From positions 11,470,001 to 11,534,000 of the forward strand of contig AP026540.1 of NCBI GenBank assembly GCA_026075535.2: 64,000 nt of DNA, given 5' to 3'. A model generated the notes under the pieces. It searched no databases. It had not been told where the DNA came from and saw nothing but the letters and a program-made list of their open reading frames with translations. Below are positions 46,401 through 55,790 of the stretch, in pieces. The stretch's first letter is position 1. Each line of letters starts with the position of its first letter. The DNA comes from Tricholoma matsutake (lineage: Eukaryota; Basidiomycota; Agaricomycetes; Agaricales; Tricholomataceae). Made by a program: the position numbers and the translations under genes.

Positions 46401-48374
46401 ACACCCTGGACATATAATTTTGTCTTTAGGAATAATTAAATTCCTTGGGAATTTTATGGTGCTTTTAGGCATTTTCCCTAGCGCCTCTTTGGATGGGTGT
46501 CCAAGTCGCCTATGCCAAGTCAAGTAGTCAGCGACATAAATGGTCGCGACATTAACCTTTTTGGTGCTCAATATATGAGTCCGAGCCCAATAGATCGTGT
46601 CATTCCTCCTTAGAGGGACACAATGCATGATTGGGTTTCCATGCTCGATGAATGAAATGTATGCGGAGGAACCACGCACATCACTTCCGTCTTGTAAAAA
46701 GACCCCCATTGACATCAATCGAGTATTAATGTCGGGTATGTAGTAGACGGGGTATAGTCGCGTTTCACGCGTCTCTGACTTCCCATTACATACTACCTGG
46801 TGTCTAATGAAGACTGCTCCTTTTCCTACTATATGAGTAGTACCAGTGGCTGTTTGGACCAAGGTAGAGTCCTTTCTCGGTAAAGGCTCGTAAGAAGCGA
46901 AATCTTTCATTTCACCAGTGAAGTGTTTTGATGCGCCTGAATCCATGATCCAGTCGGCACCTTTCTTACAATCTCCCTTTGCACACATAGCACATATATT
47001 AAGATCTACATAATTCCATGATACATTTAATAGCGGTAAAATTTCACATGAAAAGTTCGCTGTATTCATAGGAATTTTAATCTTAGTGCTTGTGGCAGGG
47101 AAAAGGACTGACCTGTCATCATACGCCCCTGTGTCAAGGGGTTCATCGACGAGCATTTCGTCGACGGCTTTCCACACTTCCTCATCAGTTGCCGGCGGTT
47201 CTGATCCGAGGGAGACGGTGTCGTCTTCAACCTCCTCGATCGTGGCCTCGACTTCTGGTTCTATCCTCCTTCTCTTACCTTCTCGCACCGTTAGGTGCTC
47301 TTCCAGCGGTCGCAGATTTTTCGCGGTGCGCGGAAGTTGCATGCGCTCGAGGGTGTCTCGAGCTTGCTGATATTCGGCGTAAACCGAATGAGAAGAAGAG
47401 GCCGCGCCCGTGTATGCCTGTGCAGGCGGTCGGCGGCGAGGATCCCTTGTGGGAGTGTGTTTGCATCGCTCGATGCGCTGTATGAGCGGCATCGGCGGTA
47501 TGATGGTGCCATTACCATTTATGGTGGTAAAGGCGTTGGAGGCGAGGTGGGTATGTTTCTCTTTTGGCTTCTCCTCCTTAGTCTTTCTGTCCCCACGTCG
47601 TCCACGTTTTCGGGACGAGTCTCCGTTGCTGTTTTGCCCTTCTTTGGGCTGCCATTTGGGGTTTCCCCCCTTGCGCTTAACAGCGGAAAGTTTGTTGGCC
47701 TGAGGCTGGCCAGCGGGCTTTCCAACTGCTGTGCGCCTTGAGGCTTCAGCAACAATGGAGTCCTTGACATGTTTAAATGTCAAGGCGCTAGTGGCGGTCG
47801 TGTTAAGGACCGTTGCAGACAATGAATCGTACTCGCGCGGCATCGCAGCAAGTAGGATCATGGCCTGTACTAGCTCGGGGATGGCGACATTGGCAGCCGT
47901 GAGGCGCTCGAATTTGTCAGCCATTCTTGCAATCTCCGGTGCGGGGTTCGCAGCCGGGATCTTGATTGCTATTGCGGACCTAAAGTCCGAAAAGACTTGG
48001 GAGGGGCCGTCCACACCATAGTCGGTGCGGATGAGGTCCCACACCTCCTCAGCGGTGTCCTTTGTGTTGGCACGCTGCCGAATGGAGGGGGCCAGGCGGA
48101 GCACTAGGCTACCAATAGCCTGGTCATTTTTGTTGCTCCAGTTCTGGAGCCTGGCACTAGCGTCCGCTACGACAGTAGCGTTCGTCGCCGTCAAAGGAGG
48201 CGCCGGGGGCGGTTTTTGCTCCGCCCCGCTAGTTATTTGCCAAAGGCCCTGAGATCTGAGCCACGCCTTCATCGAGTCGGCCCACTGAATGTAATTTGAG
48301 CCATCGAAGGTTTGAACGAGTTTTTCAAGAGTGGAAGACATGATGTTGTGGTGGCAGCTGTTAAAAGCGCTCAA
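43476..48374 (-). CDS. Copia gag-pol polyprotein, 1,632 aa, intact
   Basis: One frame in Copia order. Gag (about 1-330) resembles the UBN2/gag family (TFDGSNYIQWADSMKAWL; AEEVWDLIRTDYG) and ends in a Lys/Arg-rich tail (KRKGGNPKWQPKEGQ...RKRGRRGDRK) instead of a CCHC knuckle. Protease WIMDSGASKHFTG (about 490). Integrase: HRRLGHPSKEAL and CPGCAEGKM zinc part, then HSDLKEL, RVDPGGEF and NGRAERAIRTI giving D, D, E. RT with AFLYGKLDEEIYMDQPEGF and YVDD (about 1290). RNase H with TDSDWAAD, SSTEAEYMAL and HIDIRYHYTRE. All catalytic residues are present. Start at MSAFNSCHHN; MSSTLEKLVQ a little later is equally possible. Confidence 0.95.
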   Translation of the reverse strand: MSAFNSCHHNIMSSTLEKLVQTFDGSNYIQWADSMKAWLRSQGLWQITSGAEQKPPPAPPLTATNATVVADASARLQNWSNKNDQAIGSLVLRLAPSIRQRANTKDTAEEVWDLIRTDYGVDGPSQVFSDFRSAIAIKIPAANPAPEIARMADKFERLTAANVAIPELVQAMILLAAMPREYDSLSATVLNTTATSALTFKHVKDSIVAEASRRTAVGKPAGQPQANKLSAVKRKGGNPKWQPKEGQNSNGDSSRKRGRRGDRKTKEEKPKEKHTHLASNAFTTINGNGTIIPPMPLIQRIERCKHTPTRDPRRRPPAQAYTGAASSSHSVYAEYQQARDTLERMQLPRTAKNLRPLEEHLTVREGKRRRIEPEVEATIEEVEDDTVSLGSEPPATDEEVWKAVDEMLVDEPLDTGAYDDRSVLFPATSTKIKIPMNTANFSCEILPLLNVSWNYVDLNICAMCAKGDCKKGADWIMDSGASKHFTGEMKDFASYEPLPRKDSTLVQTATGTTHIVGKGAVFIRHQVVCNGKSETRETRLYPVYYIPDINTRLMSMGVFLQDGSDVRGSSAYISFIEHGNPIMHCVPLRRNDTIYWARTHILSTKKVNVATIYVADYLTWHRRLGHPSKEALGKMPKSTIKFPRNLIIPKDKIICPGCAEGKMTSKSFPESDSRADKSFELIHSDLKELPVLSYHKHKYFIVFLDDKTSHIWVQCLRKKSDAAAAIRQFLAMAKTQYGATIKRWRVDPGGEFKDRELQKQLKDLGIKIEMSAPHVHQQNGRAERAIRTIMEKSQTLRFTACLPQSWWEFCIEHATHLYNRTPIRRLKWLTPFEDLTKVRPDLNNLKVFGCGAYVYLPKEKRPTTLSPRSELMTYLGVEDGIKAYRFMRRNGAIFIGAMALFDETMFPCCPGAKTPAKTDLGDFPPEPEDDDHSSGTDGDDPIPPQNPPLPPSSEDDDDDLPSEQKAHDDATNAPPPPPPVSTEDFRPRREDQQEWQQLPRRSGRQRKIPNRPGNTYGEQRLPSDIERDIARDRYWKKSVGQDLDHNRTRPRPQQQEPVAGPSSAPHESVPDSNNQEHDHPMGEPDEAGYIKKITKEGGDELIRWLLSKAVTPSSGKSLVPNQFRDIARLPRQQQLEWKQACREELEALRKRQVYDIVDLPHDRKTIKNRWVFSMKSDGRKRARLVAKGFSQVEGVDFDEIFSPVVRYETVRLMFALASLEGMYMTGLDVKTAFLYGKLDEEIYMDQPEGFKLEGKERKVMRLRRALYGLKQASLAWWRELEAFMRTIGFVRASSDAGIFIHKDPKTGSIVIALVYVDDGLFMGKNKKLVDEKKNACLKHWECRSTEKVTEFLGMRVTQTAAKVKLDQTEYLAKVLERFEMTNAKIAPTPLPTGYKPSENTATPNAALRSKYQSVIGSLLYLMLGTRPDIAYAVIKMSQFSANPSQEHLDKAMYIMRYLVGTQKYSMVYDGEKSEGLQAFTDSDWAADTVKRRSTTGYFATLASGIVCWQSRLQKTVALSSTEAEYMALSDTCRQIVWIESLFQELGYTLKRVPICADNQGSIFIGSNPVQERRTKHIDIRYHYTRECIENDKVTVVFIPGSDNPADMFTKNLGAVLFRKFRDSLGITFEIQT

Positions 48375-48577
48375 TCAGTCTTTTACTCAATGAAACACGT
48401 TAAACGTTCTCAGGAAAAAACACTCCTTCAGAGTGATTAACCCTAGTGATCCTAGGTTTTGTATGCAGCTCGCAGGGAGCGCAATGCAGCTCACGAAGAG
48501 TGCAAGGTTATAATTTGGAGACAATGAAGTCAACGTCGTTCGCAGCTAATTAAAGCGCGTTCGCGACGTGCCCAGCA

Positions 48578-48589
48578 GGGCCCATAACC
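48578..48589 (-). promoter_or_regulatory. Copia primer binding site for half initiator tRNA-Met
   Basis: Directly after the 5' LTR the plus strand reads GGGCCCATAACC, which is the anticodon stem-loop sequence of eukaryotic initiator tRNA-Met (anticodon CAU inside). The element strand is therefore complementary to an internal tRNA segment, as in Drosophila copia and yeast Ty5, which prime with a cleaved 5' half of this tRNA. Confidence 0.8.
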
Positions 48590-48894
48590 TGTTGGAGCAG
48601 ACTATATACGCTGCACAGGGGAAGAGACAACACGTTCCTTACAACCTACCTGGGGTTTAGTTAGACTTACAGCTAGGGTTAGCAGAGGTAAGAACACTGT
48701 ATTCCTACTACGGTACAGGTTCTCCTTATATACATAATATTAAGGATGTCACATGACTCGGGAATGTGTTTACCGCATGTATGCGCAGTAAGCGCAGTAA
48801 CATGCGTATGCTGCATGTATTGCCTCATGTATACATGTGTATGCTGCATGTATTGCCTCATGTATACAGCATGCATCAGGGATTAATTTCAACA
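48590..48894 (-). repeat. Copia LTR (5' LTR)
   Basis: The 305-bp partner of 43139-43443, identical by eye. It should contain the element promoter. Confidence 0.95.
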
Positions 48895-49196
48895 CCAACC
48901 GCATCCATAACCGCTGTCCGTCAACCAGGAGCTCTGCACGAATCTTTCCATCACATATAAACCACCGATCTATTGATAATCAGCACGCAATCCTGGCTCG
49001 TTGGCAAACACAACCCTGCATAAATGGTCGTTTTGCACCAACCGGAACAACCACCACCGTCGCCACATCCCAAATCTCATCAGATAATGCAAGTGAAAGC
49101 TTCAGTCTGCCATTCTCCAATACGGACGATACCTCAACTCTAGCTAGTACAACGGAGTGGTCCCTAGTGAGCATCACATCAACCCCAGCACCCAAC

Positions 49197-50531
49197 ATGC
49201 CGATCCTACCCACACAGCCACCACCAACACCCTTATCGACAACCACACCCCCACGATCCCCGTCACCCCACATCATGTCGTCTGACTCACCGGTCGATTT
49301 CTTCAGCGGCGATGGAGGAGACAAGCAGCAGCCAGTAGACTTTCTCAAAAAGTTCTGCCGTGCCATGCATGACTCACGAGTAACCCAAGACACTGGCCTC
49401 GTCACAGCGTTTGGCGATTACCTGAAAACCGATTTGCCAGCAGAGGAGTGGTACAACAATCAAAACGTCGCAACCGCCAAGCCAAGCTGGGACGACTTCG
49501 AGAGTGCATTCAGAGTCCGCTTTCCAGGAGTGCAGAAAGCGAAGAAGTCACCAGCAGATCTGGAGAGGGAACTATCAGCGATGATGCTAGATGAGAAAAC
49601 CCTGGCCACCACAACAACATATGGGGGACAGGACGCATGGAGTCATGTCATCTTTGTGGAGAAGGCATTAGATTTGGCGAAACGGGCTGGTATAGAGACG
49701 ACAAGAAGTTCGTTGACGGGGGTACGTGATAATCTACCAGCCATGTTCAAGGAAAAGATCAGCGGTAGCATGGCATCATGGGAGATATTCTGTGCGGAGA
49801 TAAAGGCAGTCGACATCGATATCTTATGGGACTGGGTAAAGAAAGAGGAAGCGAAGGAGCGGAAGGAGAAGGAACGAGATCTGGCCAATAATGCGCGGTT
49901 TGCAAACTTGGAGGCACTCCGAACCCACAGCATCACCCCCGCATCACCCACAGCAGGAATCCGAAACCAAATGAGTAGAGCAACCATCACAACGGGGCCC
50001 AACCAAAACAATGCCTGCCCAGTAAACACACCAACAGATCCATTTGGCACCAGCGGCGGAGGAAAAGGCAACCTCTTCCCCAACACCAACACCAACCCTC
50101 GAGCCCCTGCCACCGAAGCACAGAAGGCTGCACTATGCGTGCATATCGCCGCATTTCCCATGCAACCAGACACGCCGACAGGCTTGGAGAACTACCGCAA
50201 CCAATGCTGCACCTGGCTTGCCACCTTTGGAGCCAACCAGAGAATCACAGAACTCACAGGCTTTCCATTACACCCCGGAGGTGCACCACCTGGCTCAGGG
50301 GAGTGTTATGTCTGTGGGAAGGCAGGGCACTCACGGCCAAACTGTACAAATGAGCAGGTACCATTCAAGGAAAGGCATTGGCAAAGCATCTGCGGCACCA
50401 TCCTTGGGCATGGCAGGTCTGCACCAGCTTCTGTCAACTTCGTCAAAATGGCTGAGGATTTTGGTTGGATGAATTCAGCAGGTTTTGAAGACAACACAGG
50501 CCAGGGAAATGGGGAAGGGCTGTCAACTTAG
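49197..50531 (+). CDS. Gypsy-2 gag with CCHC zinc knuckle
   Basis: The frame is open and complete: Pro/Ser/Thr-rich leader from MPILPTQPPP (MSSDSPVDFF at 49275 is the alternative start), SPVDFFSGDGGDKQQPVDFLKKFCRAMHD, capsid-like WDDFESAFRVRFPGVQKAKKSPADLERE, and the zinc knuckle CYVCGKAGHSRPNC near the end (about 50307-50345), closing GEGLST. Upstream the frame runs into the Copia LTR by chance. Gag is the only intact gene of Gypsy-2. Confidence 0.85.
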   Translation: MPILPTQPPPTPLSTTTPPRSPSPHIMSSDSPVDFFSGDGGDKQQPVDFLKKFCRAMHDSRVTQDTGLVTAFGDYLKTDLPAEEWYNNQNVATAKPSWDDFESAFRVRFPGVQKAKKSPADLERELSAMMLDEKTLATTTTYGGQDAWSHVIFVEKALDLAKRAGIETTRSSLTGVRDNLPAMFKEKISGSMASWEIFCAEIKAVDIDILWDWVKKEEAKERKEKERDLANNARFANLEALRTHSITPASPTAGIRNQMSRATITTGPNQNNACPVNTPTDPFGTSGGGKGNLFPNTNTNPRAPATEAQKAALCVHIAAFPMQPDTPTGLENYRNQCCTWLATFGANQRITELTGFPLHPGGAPPGSGECYVCGKAGHSRPNCTNEQVPFKERHWQSICGTILGHGRSAPASVNFVKMAEDFGWMNSAGFEDNTGQGNGEGLST

Positions 50532-50542
50532 TAGAAGAGCCG

Positions 50543-53500
50543 ATGGCCCCAAGCACACGAATAACAGAGGTGGACCATATGGACGATGCAATGGCTGAAT
50601 CGGATGTACGTAGTGTTGAGCCCAAATCAAATCTGATTGACCTGTATTCTGTGGGACATGCATTAGTGCTCCAAAAATGGGAAGAAGGAAAGGATGAGGT
50701 CCCATTCAAGCAGATGCTCCAGCTCAAAGGTCCACAAGGGGAAACGGTGCACATTAGCGCACTGTTTGATGGCGGTGCAATGGTTGGAGCCATGTGCTCA
50801 TCAATATTCCACATGGTCAAGCACAGGTTGAGCAGGTGGGGACCATCAAGGCGACAACTGCGTATGGCGAATGGACTCATCGTCCCCTCCCAAGCAGGGT
50901 GGAAAGGAACAATGGTACTGGGGGGCATTACCTTCCAAGGCGAGTTCGAGGTCTTCAACAGCAAAGGCGGGTGGGCCTTTCTTTTTGGGAAGCCCCTCAT
51001 GCAAGTGGCTCACGCAACTCACAATTTCAAAATGGATGTTGTCAAAATCCACATGGAATCCGGCACAGTTACACTGTCCAACCAAATCAATGACGAAGCC
51101 ACGGAACGCGCCATCGCTCTAGGTGTAAGCCTCACACTAGATGTGAAACAGTGGGGAACAATGAAAGGGGGCTCTTCTGGCCGGAAACCCCCTTCCAGGC
51201 AAGTCCTTGACTCACAGCCTGGCATCGCCGCTGAGCAGATTGACAAGCATGAGCACATAGAACACGCAGCCAACACCCCCACAAAGGAAGTACTCACGAC
51301 GGTCATTCCAGCTGTACCACCCCAGGCTGACACATCGGCAGTTCAGATAACAAAACTGCACCGAGCCAAGGACAAAGGGGATAGCACCGAACAAGAGGAG
51401 GCCGAAGACACACTTCCACAGCACATCACCGTTGACGTCATGGCAGACTGCATAGATCACAGCACCGATAGCATGAAGCGCTACATCTTAGAGAGTGAAC
51501 ACCTGGCGCAGATCAACATGGTAAATACGGGAACGGATAGCATTTTCACTTGACACACAGATCCATTCAAGACAGAACACGTCGCCCAGATACTAAGTGA
51601 AGTCACACTGGGTGATGACCTCACAGATGAACAACAGGAAATAACCAAGGCAGTTGTCAAGGAATTTGTGGACTGCTTCACCTTGGCCATGAGCGAGGTC
51701 AACCCCATCCCAGGAGTTTCACATCAACTGAAGATCCCGGCAGATGCAAGATTCCAGACCAAGATTGGCCAACAGTCCATGACACCACCCCAGTGCAAGT
51801 ACTTGCATGAGAAGGTAGACGAGATGCTAGCAGCTGGGATCATCGCGCCGATACACCCAAGAGACGTTCGCAATGTCGCACCCACGGTACTCGCTCAGAA
51901 GGTGCACAAAGGCAGTGGACTCACCGTGGATGAACTCAAACACCATGTCAATGATGAGTGCATCAGCTACGGTATACCTGGTGAATTCGACTTACCACCT
52001 AGACCAAAACCACGGGAACCAGCCACCGAAACACCCACATCCCAAAAATGGCAAATCTGCCAAGATTTCAATAACCTCAACAGGGTCACACAAATCGCCC
52101 CCATGCCGCAAGGGGACATAAGAGCTAAGCAACTTTGTCTATCGGGACATCGCTACCTTCACATCTTTGATTTTGCAGCTGGATTCTATGCCATCCCAGT
52201 TCATCCGGAGTCACAGCTGTACATTGTCTTCTATGTTGAAGGACGGGGATACCTAAAATACCTCTGGATGCCATTTGGAGTCATGGGAGGCCCATCCGAG
52301 TTTGGGGACCTGACCGCACAGAAGGTGCATGACCTGATAGCAAATGAGACAATTGAACTATTTGTCAATGATGGGGGCTCTGCGGCACACACCTTTGAGG
52401 ATGGCCTAGAGAATCTGTGAACCATACTAGAAAGGGTACGTCGTGAAAAGCTCTCCCTAGCCCCGAGTTATTCATGATGGAGGCCGTGTTTGCCGGGCCA
52501 ATGGTTGGACCCAATGGAGTCAGTCCAGACTCAACAAAACTCACAGCTATTGTAAACTGGCCCCAACCTGAAGACACCTCACATCTAGAAGGCTTCCTGG
52601 GCCTAACAGGCCACTTCTGGGACCTAGTGAAAGGGTACGCAAAGGTGGAAAAGCCGCTACGAGACATCCTGCAAAACGTCGATGTGCCAAAAGGGGTCGG
52701 GAAGCAGAAATACCAGAACATCATGAAGGCATATAAGCTGAAGGCGATCTGGATGAAGGCACATTCGGAAACATTTGTGAAATTAAAAAGCCTACTAATC
52801 TCTGAGCCTGTCCTCAAACCACCATGCTTCGACGGAACCCTGTTCATCTTAACCACAGACGGGTCAAAGGACACATTTGCAGGAGTCCTATCACAGAACA
52901 TCACGACAACACTAGCAGGGGGGAAAAAGATCACTCGCCTACACCCGTTGGGATTTGCATCAAAATGCACGTCAGCCATGGAGGAGAAGTACAAACCGTT
53001 TTTACTAGAATTTGCTTCACTAAAGTTTTGCTTCGATAAATTTGCAGATATTCTATGGGGAATGCCAGTGGAGATTGAAACCGACTGCCAAGCACTACAA
53101 GATGTCCTCCTGAGCGACAAACTGAATGCCACGCACGCTCGGTGGTGAGATGGTGTTTTAGCATACAACATCGTCGATGTCCGCCACATACCAGGCATCA
53201 CCAACATAGCTGATGGCGTCAGCAGGCAGTACGAAGGAACCCCAAAAGGGTTCGGAGATGGAAGTGAGTGGACAGTCAATCCGGACATTGATGAGGTTAC
53301 TGGTGTTGCACAGGACCTATTCTTGGTGGACGCACCACCTGAAATGGCTGCGCTTAGAGAACATTTTGCCAACGAACCATTATTCCTGGAGGTCATCAAT
53401 GCAATACTGGAGCTAGATCATGGAACAAAACTCCAGGAGAGGAAGCGAGCACGGCACAGGGCTTCCCAATATGCAATAGAGGATGGACGGCTATGGCACA

Positions 53501-55055
53501 TTGGGGGTGGCACGAGAATACGGGCATGGCTGCGACAGGAGTGTGTAACAAAGGCAGAGGCGGTGGAACTGGCATGGCAGGAGCATGAAGGGGGGGGTCA
53601 CTGGCACCGGGACAGCATACAGACTGCCCTCCTGGACCACATACACTGTCCTGGACTAGACACATGCATTGTCTCTGCAATACTTGCTGCAAAGGTTTCG
53701 GCGGATCACACCTACACTCACTGCTCAACCCAATCACGAGGTGCCACCCCTTCAAGCTACTGGTCGGAGACTACCTTTCAATGCCAATCGGGAAAGGGGG
53801 CTTCAACAACATCAGTTTGTATCTTGACACCTACTCCCAACACGTTTGGGGTTTCATGTTCAAGAAAGCGGGCAGCGGAAGCACAACGGTGAAGTCCCTA
53901 ACCAATATCTTCCACAACTTTGCGCCATCAGAAACCTTTATGACAGATGGCGGACCCCACTTCAAGTGCAAAGAGGTGGAAAAATTCTGCAAGGGATGGG
54001 GGACAAAAATGCATGTTGTGGCAGCTTACTCACCTTGGGTGAACGGTCTGGTAGAAGGTATGAACAAGCTACTGTTATACATATTGGCCAGGCTGTGCAC
54101 TCCAGAGCTAGGTGAAGATGGATGGAACAACTCAAAATGGGAAGATCTGCCATGGACCTGGACAGATCACTTTGACTGGGCAATACGAATCCCCAATTGG
54201 TGTATCTTACCGTCCCTCAAGTTTTCACCAAAGGAGCTCCTCCTCGGCCTGGTGGTAAACACAGTGAACACCCCACTAGAGGCAAGTGCTTCCCTTCTAC
54301 TGCCCCAGGACATTGACATGCACTTTGCATACACAGCGCAACAATGGCTCGATGGGTACTCACAGGAAGTACAACATGCCGTCTGCCGCAAGGCCACATT
54401 CGACAAAAAGGTCATCAACTCAAAGGAAGGTGAAGTTACATTCACAAGGGGGCAGCTCATGCAGGTCTACTGAAGCGATCTCATGCACACAGTCAGCATG
54501 GAAAGGAAACTCATGCCCATGTGGTCACCACCACGCCGTGTCACATTGTGACTTGCAAATTTGTACACCCTCGAGACCTTAGACGGCAAACCGTTCAGCG
54601 GACAATTCAGTGCATGAAGGCTCCACAAATTTATTCCAAAAGAAGGTACAGAGCTAGCAAGGACACAGAAAGAAGTAATGGCAAAGGCTCAGGAAGTAGA
54701 GCAGCAGATGGTGGAGGAAGAAAGACAGGAAGTGGAACAGCTACGAAAGGAGGATCATGAGGCGGCGAAGAAGGCTGAACAGGCTGAGAATGAATGGCCA
54801 GCCAAAGAATGCCTACCCGGCACTGAAGGAGAAGGGAATGGGTATGTGGAAGGAGCAACCATGGAAGGCCCAGGGTGGGAAGGTGACGATGGGGAGGAGT
54901 TCGGGGACCTACCACTAGCCGACAGATCAGCCACCTTTTTTTATCAAGATGGGGAACGTGAACACGTAGAAGAAGAAGACATTGGCATTGCAAAGCATGT
55001 AAAAGTGCGTTGGGGAGAAGGAGGGCACAAGGCGGCGAGGACACCGCCATTTTAG
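50543..55055 (+). pseudogene. Gypsy-2 pol, inactivated
   Basis: Protease ALFDGGAMVGAM (again DGG); RT block with INRVTQIAPM-like NNLNRVTQIAPM and FAAGFYAI, but the active site reads FVND (Asn codon 52377-52379) instead of FVDD; RNase H TTDGSKDTFAGVLSQ; integrase GDYLSMPIGKGG, MTDGGPHF, NGLVEGMNK; Lys/Glu-rich C-terminal region to 55055. Premature TGA at 51551-51553, 52418-52420, 53146-53148 and 54471-54473. Frame changes occur near 52460-52475 and near 53690, and further shifts follow 54500. Comparison with Gypsy-1 shows Arg opposite several of these TGA codons. Confidence 0.88.
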
Positions 55056-55067
55056 GGGGGGGGCAGA
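55054..55067 (+). promoter_or_regulatory. Gypsy-2 polypurine tract
   Basis: AGGGGGGGGGCAGA directly before the 3' LTR. Confidence 0.7.
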
Positions 55068-55213
55068 TGGAGATGTGCCGAAGGCATGCCCCCAGGCAAT
55101 CATGTGACCAATTAGGTAATCAAGTAGATACAAAGTTTGTAACCTAGAAACGGAACAAGTCAAGTCATCCACATCACTGTCTGTGTTGAGGGAAAGGCGA
55201 CGCGACCACTCCA
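55068..55213 (+). repeat. Gypsy-2 3' LTR
   Basis: The 146-bp partner of 42883-43028, carrying TG where the 5' LTR has CG at several sites. Confidence 0.92.
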
Positions 55214-55760
55214 ATGGGCCCATGCAATGCATGTGATACTGCACAATTGTATTGGCCCACCACTGGTTTTCTTATAGACATTGGCCTATATGGACATATC
55301 GTTGGTGCTGGTTCCCGGTGCCGATGATCATTGTAGATTTGGTAGGAAAAAGTGCAGCAGCAGGTCAGCAGGTATCGGCGGTTGGATGCATACGGCGTTG
55401 GGTCACAGCAGATATGGTTGGATGCATGTGGCGCCGGGACATGCCACACTAGCCGATTGTTTTAGACACCGATGTGATGTCCTGCTATAGATTATGGTTA
55501 GATATAAACGAATGTCCCAATGTTGGGGCCAGAATCTGGAGGTATGAGCGCATAATTTTACTGACTTGACAGAGGGTGTAGTTAAGAGTTTGAACTGCTT
55601 ACCACATATACATGGGCCCATGCGATGATTCCATTTGACAGGGAATGATCGTATTGGCCCACCACTGGTTTTCCTATAGACATCGGCCCATATGGACTTA
55701 TCATTGGTGCTTGTTCCCGGTGCCGATGATAAGTTTGTCCATTGATTACTTAATTGTCCA
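55214..55760. repeat. Duplicated block with TGGGCCCA motif
   Basis: A segment of about 130 bp (ATGGGCCCATGC..., TATTGGCCCACCACTGGTTTT, GTTCCCGGTGCCGATGAT) occurs at about 55214-55340 and again, diverged, at about 55605-55735. The second copy is preceded by TTACCACATATACATGGGCCC, the same sequence that flanks the left side of Gypsy-2 (42866-42882), so Gypsy-2 landed inside a member of this repeat. Confidence 0.7.
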
Positions 55761-55790
55761 AACATTCTATATCTACAACTGCATTGAAGT

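Larger units (their letters stand above)
43139..48894 (-). mobile_element. Copia: intact Ty1/Copia-type LTR retrotransposon, recent insertion
   Basis: A 5,756-bp element in minus orientation with 305-bp LTRs that look identical base for base, a perfect 5-bp target duplication CCAAC (43134-43138 and 48895-48899), polypurine tract, primer site and one uninterrupted 1,632-codon gag-pol frame. It sits in the leader of Gypsy-2, about 110 bp behind the Gypsy-2 5' LTR. Everything needed for mobility appears present, so it may be active. Confidence 0.95.
42883..55213 (+). mobile_element. Gypsy-2: LTR retrotransposon split by a Copia insertion
   Basis: A second Gypsy element, plus orientation, with 146-bp LTRs at 42883-43028 and 55068-55213 and target duplication ATGG (42879-42882 and 55214-55217). 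Without the 5.76-kb Copia inserted in its leader the element is about 6.6 kb. Its proteins align with Gypsy-1 throughout but the LTRs are unrelated apart from the ends, so they are sister families. Pol carries four TGA stops, at least two frameshifts and a mutated RT active site: a dead copy, older than the Copia. Confidence 0.92.
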
